Positions 1 to 9,400 of a DNA stretch of 9,777 bases are shown here, in pieces. Both the position numbers and the translations under genes were made by a program. The stretch spans positions 1 to 9,777 of the forward strand of contig JAUXNR010000567.1 of NCBI GenBank assembly GCA_030682755.1. Reading direction: 5' to 3'. Each line of letters begins with the position of its first letter. Within the stretch, counting starts at the first letter, position 1. The DNA comes from Flavobacterium sp. (lineage in GTDB: Bacteria; Bacteroidota; Bacteroidia; Flavobacteriales; Flavobacteriaceae). The notes below the pieces were generated by a model that worked only from the letters and a program-made list of their open reading frames with translations, made no database searches and was not told the DNA's origin.

Positions 1-404
1 TAAACTCTAAGCTTTCTGCCATGAAATCAAGTTCAAACAAAGAAACTGTTGCCAACAAGCCTTCTTTTACATTGAACGATGATGAAATTAAAGAATACTA
101 TTCAAAACTAACCACAAAACAAAGAGAAACTGCTAAGAAAAATTACTTAGAAATAGCGAATCAAGAACCCGGATTTTACGTGATTGCCAACGTATTTCCT
201 GAACCTACGTCTGCAAATAACTTTATAAATCAGTTACGCAAGCAAGGAGTAAAAGCAAATTATTTTACCAATCCGAAAAACAATTTCAGGTATGTATATC
301 TGCGTAAACACAGTACATGGAATGATGCCCTAATTTCATACTACACGAATGTGGATAACACCTACTTTGACACGATTTGGATCATGAATATCAATATTAA
401 ATAA
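1..404 (+). CDS. C-terminal end of a PorP/SprF-type (SprD-like) T9SS/gliding-associated protein, 5' partial
   Basis: The frame is open from the left edge (first full codon at 3) to the TAA at 402-404, giving 133 visible residues. An ATG at 21 exists, but the six codons before it are open and nothing marks it as a start, so the gene very likely begins upstream. The visible part starts with a polar Lys/Ser/Asn-rich linker, then a charged segment around 'LTTKQRETAKKNYLEIA', then a compact SPOR-like domain ending in 'TIWIMNINIK'. I recall this ending ('GFYVIANVF', 'NPKN..RYVYL', 'W..AL', 'IWIM') from the C-termini of flavobacterial PorP/SprF-type outer-membrane proteins and related long SprD-like proteins encoded beside sprB. 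That is recognition from memory, not a search. Such proteins assist secretion or function of a neighbouring T9SS adhesin. The beta-barrel part is not visible, so SprD, a PorP/SprF paralogue or another SPOR-tailed envelope protein all remain possible. The next gene starts 8 nt downstream, suggesting an operon. Confidence 0.75.
   Translation, partial: NSKLSAMKSSSNKETVANKPSFTLNDDEIKEYYSKLTTKQRETAKKNYLEIANQEPGFYVIANVFPEPTSANNFINQLRKQGVKANYFTNPKNNFRYVYLRKHSTWNDALISYYTNVDNTYFDTIWIMNINIK
171..401 (+). other. SPOR-like domain at the C-terminus of the upstream protein
   Basis: About 77 residues starting at 'GFYVIANVF'. The order is a beta strand (FYVIANVF), a helix (SANNFINQLRKQG), a strand (KANYFTN), 'NPKNNFRYVYLRKH' and a second helix (WNDALISYYT). 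This alternating pattern, with a conserved strand that 'queries' the residue pair before 'YVYL', resembles SPOR/sporulation-related repeats, which in other proteins bind denuded peptidoglycan. Peptidoglycan binding here is inferred from fold resemblance only. Confidence 0.55.
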
Positions 405-412
405 AAACCCCA
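405..412 (+). promoter_or_regulatory. 8-nt intergenic spacer and translation start region without Shine-Dalgarno
   Basis: Only eight bases (aaaacccca read up to the ATG) separate the upstream TAA from the ATG at 413. No GGAG-like sequence precedes the start. The region before it is A/T-rich, as is usual for Bacteroidota. An in-frame TAA at 398-400 bounds the ORF, so 413 is the first possible ATG. It is also the one that gives a complete signal peptide. No terminator or promoter fits in this gap, so read-through from the upstream gene, or translational coupling, is likely. Confidence 0.5.
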
Positions 413-496
413 ATGAAAGCCCCAAAATTACCTACTACTGCAAAAAGAATCGCACTCATCAGTTGCTTATTCTTACTGAACTTGGTTAGCCATGCT
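413..496 (+). other. Sec signal peptide (signal peptidase I type)
   Basis: Residues 1-28. The basic n-region contains Lys2, Lys5, Lys11 and Arg12, the hydrophobic core is 'IALISCLFLLNLV', and the cleavage motif is S-H-A followed by Gln29. An Ala-X-Ala-like site followed by Gln is common in exported Bacteroidota proteins, where the new N-terminal Gln can cyclise. Supports Sec export before T9SS transit, and supports the choice of ATG 413 as start. Confidence 0.88.
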
Positions 497-3400
497 CAAG
501 TTCCTGTTCCGTTTACCGTTAGATATGAAAATAATCTAAAAGGTGACATGACTTTAATTGCCAACAGTATTGTCAACAGGCAAACTAGTACTGATGGCCC
601 CAATGTTCCCTATAACACATTAGGAAACACATCACAATATAACGACAATTTTAATATGCAATATGTTGATATTGATGGTGATGCGTCAACATTTAGTTCT
701 AGTAGTGCTGTTTTAACCTTACCAAATGGAGGTTGTAACAAAATTGTTTATGCCGGATTGTATTGGTCTGCAACCTATAGATTTAACACCGGTTATTCAA
801 CAAATGCCGGTGACGGAGATGGCATTAGGGTTACTAATTTCAATCAAATCAAATTAAAACTTCCCGGAGGGGCTTATCAAGACATTACGGGTCAAATTTT
901 ATTTGATGGTTTTACTGATCCAAACTTTGTTGCAAACAGTCCGTATGCGTGTTATGCTGATATCACAAGTTTAGTTACCGGCTTGGCAAATCCGGAAGGT
1001 GAATATACCGTGGCCAATATCAGAGCGACTCAAGGGTTTTTAAATGGGGGAGGAGTTTCCGGTGGATGGACCGTTTTCTTTGTATATGAAAATCCACAAA
1101 TGCCGGGAAAATATATTACTTCTTATGATGGTTTTGCTGGGGTTAGAGCCGCTATAGGAACAACAGATATTGAGTATTCAGGATTTACAACATTGCCACC
1201 ACCATTTCCGGTTAGAGCACAATTGGCTTCTGCTGCTTTGGAAGGAGATAACAGAATTACGGGTGATCAATTGCGTTTTAAAGCTTCAACTAATCCAACA
1301 TTTACCGATTTATCAGGAGCTTTAAAACCAGTCAATAATTTCTTTAACAGTAGAATAACTTTAAAAGATGTTGAATTCTTAGACAGAACTCCAAACAGTA
1401 GAAATACTTTAGGTTATGATTCGGATATTATAACCATTGCAAATCCGGGAAATTTGGTTTTACCAAACAACTCTACGGCTGCAACATTACAAATAACTTC
1501 AACGCAAGACACCTATTTTATGTTCTTTAATGCGTTTAATGTTGAAGTAATTGAACCGGATATTAATTTAGTAAAAACAGTTCAAGATCTTGCCGGTACA
1601 GACATTGGAGGGACCAATGTTACGTTAGGGCAGTTTCTTGATTATGTAATTACATTTCAAAATATTGGAAATGATGATTCTACTAATTCCGTAATTAGAG
1701 ACATCCTTCCGGTAAATACTAGTTTAATTTCAGTAGATTTAAGTGGAGCTCCCGGGGTGACCTACACTTATAATCCTGCCACTAAAGAACTCTTGTTCAG
1801 TATTCCGGATAATCTATTAGAAATAGGTGATCCGGTATATACCATTCGAATAAGAGTTCAAGTGGCTACTACTTGTAGTGAATTGGAAGACGCTTGTTCT
1901 AACATTATTCAAAATCAAGCTTATACAACTTATCAAGGTGTTTTAAACAGTAATATCATTTCAGATGACCCAAGTTTTGCAGGTTTGGATAGCTGTGGTT
2001 TCGGACAGCCAGGTCCTGCTAACTTTTTGGTTGATATTGACGATTGTATTTTTACTACCAATGAAGTGCTTTGTGGAAGTTCTATCGTATTAACAGCTGC
2101 AAATGATTATATCGCTTATGTATGGACTAATAGTAACGGAGATGTTATTGGTACCAATCAATCTGTAACTGTTTCTTCTGTTGGGACTTATACAGTGGTA
2201 AATACTGCTGCACCACCTTGTATTGGAATAACACAAACATTCAATGTTACTTTATTTGGTGCTACTCAAACCAATCCCATCATCCCATTTGCAGATGAAG
2301 TGGTGGTATGTCCGAATGATGGTGAAGAATTACCTTTAATATTTCTATGTGGTGTAAACGACAGTAGATTACTTCAAATAAGCAATTCAGACGCGGTTAG
2401 TATTGTTTGGGAAGTTCTAAACGAAGCGAGTTGTCCTCCTGTTGGCGTTGATGATTGTGCAAACAAAAACACCGCTTGTAGTTGGTCAACCGTTGGAACG
2501 GGTCCAAATTATAACGCTACTGTTGCGGGTCAATATCGAGTGACCTTAAACTATCAAAACGGTTGTTTTACCCGTTTTTACTTTAATGTATTTGCTAACT
2601 TATTAGACATTCAATATACAACAACGAACCTAATTTGTAACACGCCGGGATCCATTACCATTACAAATTTACCTAGTGATTATGAATTTCAATTAGTGAA
2701 TCAAACTACAAACACCATTTTGGTTCCGTATCAAAATAATCCAATATTTACAATTGCTCAGGCCGGAGTTTATATTGTACAAATCAGACAAATTGGTGTG
2801 GTTGACGGATGTGTTTTTGAAGTGCCGAATATTGGTATCCAACAAAACAATTTCCAAGTTAATGTGATTCCTCAAAGTACCGACTGTAATGGTTTAGGTA
2901 GTATTCGCTTACAAGCGTTGAATGTAGTGCCTCAATATTATTTTTCAATATCTGGTCCAGTATCCATTGCTGTTGGACCGCTTCAAGATAATGATTACAC
3001 GTTTAATAACTTAAATCCGGGAACATATACTGTTACTGTTACGACAGACGATGGTTGTTCATTTACCGATACTGTTATCATTTCAAATCAAAATAATTTA
3101 AGTGCTGTTGCAACACTAACGCAAAGCATTGGATGTGGTACGGGAGGAACAATAACCGTTGTTGCATCGGGAGGAAACTCTCCTTATTCTTACGCTATTG
3201 GAAGCATTAATGGTGTAGCTCAAAATCCTACTGGATCCGATTTTAACACTGATGGAATATTTGATGGAATAACCGCTCCGGGAACCTATATCTTTATTGT
3301 TATTGACGGAAACAATTGTAGCACCAATTCTAATCCAGTAACAATTGGTGTTGCTTCAGACGTTGAATACACTTCTGTTGCTCAAAATATACAGTGCAAC

Positions 3401-6400
3401 GGTTCTTTAGGATCAATTATTTATACGGTTACGAATTCAAATGGTTTTGCAGTTACTTTCCAACTCGTTCAACTTGCTGGTGTTCCCGCCGACCCGAATG
3501 ATCCTCCAGGAGTAGATGTAATTATTGCCACAAACAACTCTGGAATCTTTAACGATTTACCTGCAGGAAACTATACCGTAAATGTTATCCAAACACAAGG
3601 AGCAAATACGTGTGTTTTTACAGATAATTTTACTATCACAGAACCTACAACAATAACTGGAACTGCCATAATAACTCAAAACTATACTTGTATTACCAAT
3701 GCGGGAGCCATCGGAATTCAGCCCGGAAGTGTAACTGGAGGAACTGCTCCTTATCTTTACAGTTTGGATGGTATAAATTTTTCTGCAATGTCTGATTTTG
3801 CAGGACTTCCTTCGGGTAATTACACGATTTATATTCAAGATGCCAATGGGTGTATTGTAACTACAAATACTATTGCATTTGTTGCTCCCAACCAATTAAC
3901 GGATGCTACATTTACTGCAACCACTTTAACTTGTCCGACACAAGTAGTATCTGTAACAGTAAATACTGTTGGAGGAACTGCACCATTTACCTATGAAATA
4001 ATAGCTCCTGTTGCAGCAAACAACGGGACAAATCCGGTATTTGCAGGTTTAACTTCAGGAACTTATACCTTTTTGATTACGGATTCAAACGGATGTATTT
4101 ATCAAGAAAATTATACTATTAATCCTATTACACCAATTAATGTAACCGGTCAATTGGTTTCAAATATAACATGTTTTGGAGGTTCAAACGGTTCGATTGT
4201 ATATACTGTTACATCAACCAATCCATATAATTATAGTATTGTAAACACTTTGGGAACCACAATAGCATCGGGAACAAACTCAAATTTAACATCAATCCCA
4301 CTATCCGGATTAGCCGCTTCAACCTATACCATTACTATTACTGATACAGTAACAAACTGTACCAATACAGCAAATGTAGCTGTTACAGCACCGGCAAGTG
4401 CGTTAGCCCTTGCACAAACAGTTAGTCCTGTAACTTGTTTATCTAATGGTAGTGTAGTTGCCAGTACAACAGGAGGGTGGGGAAGTTATCAATATACGTT
4501 AACGCAACCAAATGCTTCAGTAGTAGGGCCTCAAACAAGTGGCACTTTTGGAAACTTGTCTCAGACTGGAACTTATATCATTTCAGTTTCAGATGCAAAC
4601 GGATGTGTTGTTTCCACAACATTTACTTTAACAACTCCTCCAACATTAACGGCCTCCATTGCTGCTTCATCAGATATTTGTTATGACACTACAAATGCCG
4701 CTACTTTGGTGATCTCTGTTACCGGTGGAACTGCTCCATTTGTATATAGTTTTAACGGTGGTCCAAATCAAAACTCAAATACATTTTCAAATCTTTCTCC
4801 CGGAAGCTATACAATCACTGTAACGGATTCTTTCGGTTGTACCGCAACGGTTTCTCAAACCATTACACCTCAATTGTTGGCAAGTACTTCAATTGTTAAA
4901 GGTTTGGATTGTACTGCTACGCCAGATGCTCTTATTGAAACTTCAATTACCGGTGGATTGGCTCCTTTTACATATCAAGTTGCAATCAATGGTGGTGCTT
5001 TTGGAGCTTCAACTGCGGTAATTGGAACCACTTTGAGTTATCAAACAGCTACTGCGGGAACCTATCAATTCTTGTTTACAGATGCTCAAGGCTGTCCTTT
5101 TACATCGGGTGTTTATACGATACAGCCTATTACATTACCAAATATTACTTCTGTTATTCAAACACAAAACATTTTATGTCATGGTGAAGCTTCAGGAGCC
5201 ATCTCGATAACTATAGACAACACAGTTGGAACGGCTCCATTTGTAATTTCTGTTGTAAATACCACTACAGGGTTAGATTATGGAAATCAAACAGCAGGTT
5301 TAACAGCGGGTAATTATGTAATTACAGTAACGGATGCAAATAGCTGTAGTGACACGGAAACAATTACAATCACACAGCCGGATTTAATTACCTATAACGT
5401 TACAAGCGTTCCAATTACTTGTGATTCATCAACAGGAACAAACCTTGGACAAATAACGATTCAAAATGTAACCGGTGGTGTTGCTCCATATACTTATTAT
5501 TTGACTAATAATTTTGGTGATTTATTTACACCTTATTTAGCAACAACAGGACAAGACTACACCTTTACGATTGTAAATTTTGGAATTTATCAAGTAGATG
5601 TTATTGATGCTAACGGATGTTCAGTTGTAACGTCAAATATTATCATTGCCTCTCCACCAAATGACTTAGAAATAGATATTTCTACAGCTACAGTTGACTG
5701 TGTTTCTGGTGGAACTGCAGTTGTTACCGTAACTACCTCTGTAATTGGTGGACCTTATCAATTTGGAATTTTAAATTCAAATACAGCTCCCTATTCCAGT
5801 ACTTTTATTCCATCAGATGTTCCTGGTGGAAGTACGGCTACTTTCACGGGCTTGATTCCGGGAGTAACTTATACGTTTGTAGTTTTTGATCAAACCACCA
5901 ATTGTTATTTTATCAAATCTGCAGATTTACCAATTCAATCACCTTCTAATTTAACCGCTGTTTTAGACGTTGTAAGCAATGTGTCTTGTACAGGAAATGT
6001 TGACGGAAATGTAAGTTTTACTTTTTCAAATTATGATGCCGGAGCAACTGCTGTTAACTATGAAATATTTAATTTACAATTCAATGTTTCAACCGGAATA
6101 ACCGGAACAACAACACCTTTATTGGGAGGTCCTGTAACTGTATCAAATTTTGGTTTATTAGGTCCAGGAACCTATTATATTTTATTTACAGAAGTTGGGG
6201 GAGCTTTTAATGGTTGTTCATCAGCCTCAGCTTCTTTTACAATTTCTCAATCTACAAACTTACTTCAAGTTACTGCTTCAATTAGTCAAAACGACAATTG
6301 TAATCTAAACGCAGGACAAATTACAGCAGTTGGTCAATTTGGAACACCTCCCTATCAATTTCAAATAATTGCTTCAGGTGATACACCTCCAACAGCTGCA

Positions 6401-9400
6401 ACTTGGGCAGGTTCCAGTAATTCAGTATTTAATGTTGAAGCCGGAAACTATGTGATTTATATTAAAGATGCAAACGATTGTATTCAAGCAACACCTTCAA
6501 CTTTAATTGTTGTGTCAGATCCAGAACCTGTAATTACGGCTTCAGTTATCAATCAATGTAACACCCCGGATGGTAGTTTTACAATCACTGTAAACAGAAC
6601 TTTTAACGGTGTTGCACCTTACAGTTACAGTTTTAATGGTGGAGCTTTCCAAAGTCAAGCGGCTGCAACATTTAATTATAGCAATCTTACAGCAGGAACA
6701 TATACTATAGAAATTCAAGACGCAAATGGTTGCGGTAACTTAGTAAGTCTAACTATTCTACCTGCATTAAACGGAAGTCCGGTTATTGATGCCTTGCCTA
6801 CTTGTGCGGATAATGATGGCATCATTTCAATGATTCCTTCAGGAGGTTCAGGAAATTATGAATTTACTTTACAAAACAGTCTTGGTGCAACCATACAAGG
6901 TCCACAAGCCGCTTCAACGTTTAACGGTTTAGCCGCAGGAACGTATACTATAATTGTTACAGACACCACAAGCGGATGTTCTTCCTCTGCAAGTGTTACG
7001 TTATCTGTTCCGGCTCCTGTTGTGTTTACAACTACAACTGAAAACGTTAGCTGTAACGGTGGAAGTGATGGAAGCATCACTATCGTATTAGATGCTTCAA
7101 ACACTAATCCTCCTTATGTATTTTCAGTAACTGATGGAGTTAATCCTCCAATTGTTCAAAACAATGGGTTTTTTACAGGATTACCTGCCGGAACCTATAC
7201 GGTTACTGTAACTTCCGATAGAGATTGTCAAGACGTTCAAATCATTCAAATTACTGAACCTTCATTATTGGCAATAAGTGCTACAGCAACTTCTTTTGTA
7301 TGTGATGCATTGAACACTATTCAAACAGCTGTAATTACTGTTACGGTTTCAGATGATGTGTTTGGAAATCCGTCAGGAACTGCACCATATAATTACAGTA
7401 TTGATGGAATAAATTATTTTCCAACAAATACCTTTGATGTAGCTGATAACGGTGCTGTTCAAAACATTACTGTTTATGTGAGAGATTCAAACAATTGTTT
7501 ACAAACCACTTCAGTAATTATTAACCCTTTACCGACAATTTCAGCTGCAGTTGTAAATCAAATTACAGAAATAACTTGTTTTAACCCTGCAACTGTCTCA
7601 ATAGCAGTAACTGGAGGTTCGGGAGATTTTACCTATGAATTGCTTCCAAGCGGTCCGTTACAAGTGAACAACTCGGTATTTACATTAACAACTCCAGGAA
7701 GTTACACTTTTGAAGTGACTGATAATGTAACCGGTTGCTCGATACTAACGGCTCCTTTTGAAATAGTGCCATTTGATACCATTGACGTTATAGCAACATC
7801 AACTACCCCTGTTACTTGTTTTAACGATAACGATGGTACAATTACAATTTCAGTTTCGGGATATACCGGACCTTACTCTTATTTAGTTTTAAATAGTGTC
7901 GGAACTACTGTTGCAACTGGCAATTCAAATACTTCTACCAATCCTTTCATTGTTACAGGATTAGTTGCAGGAAATCTTCAAGTACAAATTACTGCCTCAG
8001 CAACCCCTTTTTGTACTGCAAATTCAAACTTTGTTGTTGTTGAGTCACCAAGTGCTGCTTTGGCATTATCTGCTAGTCAAACAGCTAGTGTTACTTGTAA
8101 CAACAACGCAGGTGAAATAAATGCAATTGCAACTGGTGGTTGGGGAACGTATCAATATCAATTGGTTAACAACACCACTTCTACAACCGTACAACCTTAT
8201 GGCCCTAATTCATTGTTTGTTGGCTTATCAGCTGGAAATTATACTATTTCTGTTCAAGATGCCGGAGGTTGTATCGCAACTGCTTCAGTAACCTTGACAA
8301 TGCCTACTTTAATTTCAGCAGCCATAACTTCTACAAACAGTAATTTGCTTTGTTTTGGTGACACTAACGCTACTGTTTCTGCTTTAAGCGTAACAGGAGG
8401 TCAAGGTGTTTATCAATATATTTTAAATACTTATAATGCAGCAGGAACTGTTATCGTTTCTTCTTCAGGAGGACAAGTTGGCTCAATATTTACAGGTTTA
8501 GGTGCAGGAATATACAGCATAACCATTACAGATGGTTGGAATTGTGATTTTACAACAAATACTGTAACCATTACAGAACCAATGCCAATTGTTGCTTCAT
8601 TATCATTGACTGATACGCTAACATGTACAACTTTAGCTGAAGTTACAATTTCTGCTACAGGTGGAACTCCTCCTTATTTATACAGTACAGATGGTGTAAC
8701 ATATACAACTACAACAACTTATCCTGTTGGTCCTGGAACGTATCAGTTGTATGTAACCGATGCTAATAATTGTACAGCTGTTTTATCAAATCAAGTAACT
8801 ATACTTCCTGTTCCGGCTTTAGAGTTGAACTTAAATTTAAACAGTGCTTCCATCAACTGTTTTGGAGAAGCAACTGCTACTATTTTTGCTGATGCTACGG
8901 GTGGTTTAGGAAATTATAACTATACCTTACTTGACAATGCAAACAATGTATTGGCCGGGCCACAAACAAGTGGAAGTTTTCTAAATTTAGCTTCCGGACA
9001 ATATGTAGTTACAGTAACTAGTGGCGATTGTAGTGCTACATCGTCTGTGATTACCATTACAGATCCACAACCACTAGTTGTATCTTCTATAAACATAACT
9101 AATGTTTTGTGTTTTGGCGGAACAAATGGTGCCGTAGAAATCATCGCTTCAGGTGGGACAGGAATTATTCAATATGCAATATCTCCAAATCTGAATCAAT
9201 TTTTCAATACCAATACATTTACAAATCTTGCACCGGGTAATTATGATATTATTGTTCAAGATCAAGCAGGATGTTTTGTTCTGTTGAATATCGATATCAT
9301 TGAACCGGCAGAATTAGTTGCTGATGTAACTAATGTTGTTCAAAACCTTTGTTTAGGTGATGATGATGGTTCTTTTGACATGTTAATTACAGGTGGTACA

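Larger units (their letters stand above)
2600..6253 (+). repeat. Proposed super-repeat copy A (R1-R14)
   Basis: Fourteen units, 1218 residues. Several of its units resemble, in order, the unit 14 places later rather than their direct neighbours: R4-R18, R5-R19, R7-R21, R8-R22, R10-R24, R14-R28. Similarity is at protein level only; the DNA has diverged. Some units (R1-R3, R12) match weakly or not at all, so the extent of the copied block is uncertain. Confidence 0.4.

Noticed and set aside
21..404. ATG at 21 as a genuine start of a 127-residue gene
   Set aside because: The frame is open to the left edge, there is no start signal before it, and the domain looks like a C-terminal tail of a longer protein.
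452..469. Lipoprotein signal ('LISC' within the signal peptide)
   Set aside because: Lys11 and Arg12 lie too close to Cys18 for a lipobox, and a better signal peptidase I site (S-H-A before Gln29) follows after a full hydrophobic core.
1553..2044. Isopeptide-forming pilin domain as a firm call
   Set aside because: The domain matches the DUF11/TIGR01451 pattern, but the acid residue needed to catalyse an isopeptide bond cannot be placed from sequence alone.
2693..2875. Short minus-strand ORF opposite repeat R1
   Set aside because: It lies wholly inside the long adhesin frame, and its translation has no recognisable family or start context; a shadow of the coding strand.
3557..3895. 112-codon minus-strand ORF
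   Set aside because: Antisense shadow of R4-R5, with Ser/Cys/Arg-rich low-complexity translation and no independent support.
4477..4686. Plus-strand ORF in another frame
   Set aside because: Overlaps R8-R9 completely; its composition is that of an out-of-frame reading of Thr/Ser/Asn-rich repeats.
6856..7104. Minus-strand ORF with Val/Thr-rich translation
   Set aside because: It mirrors the Thr/Val/Asn codons of R17-R18, where ACA/ACT/GTT read backwards as Val/Thr/Asn codons, so protein-like composition is expected by chance.
8920..9144. Minus-strand ORF
   Set aside because: Same explanation as above, opposite R25-R26.
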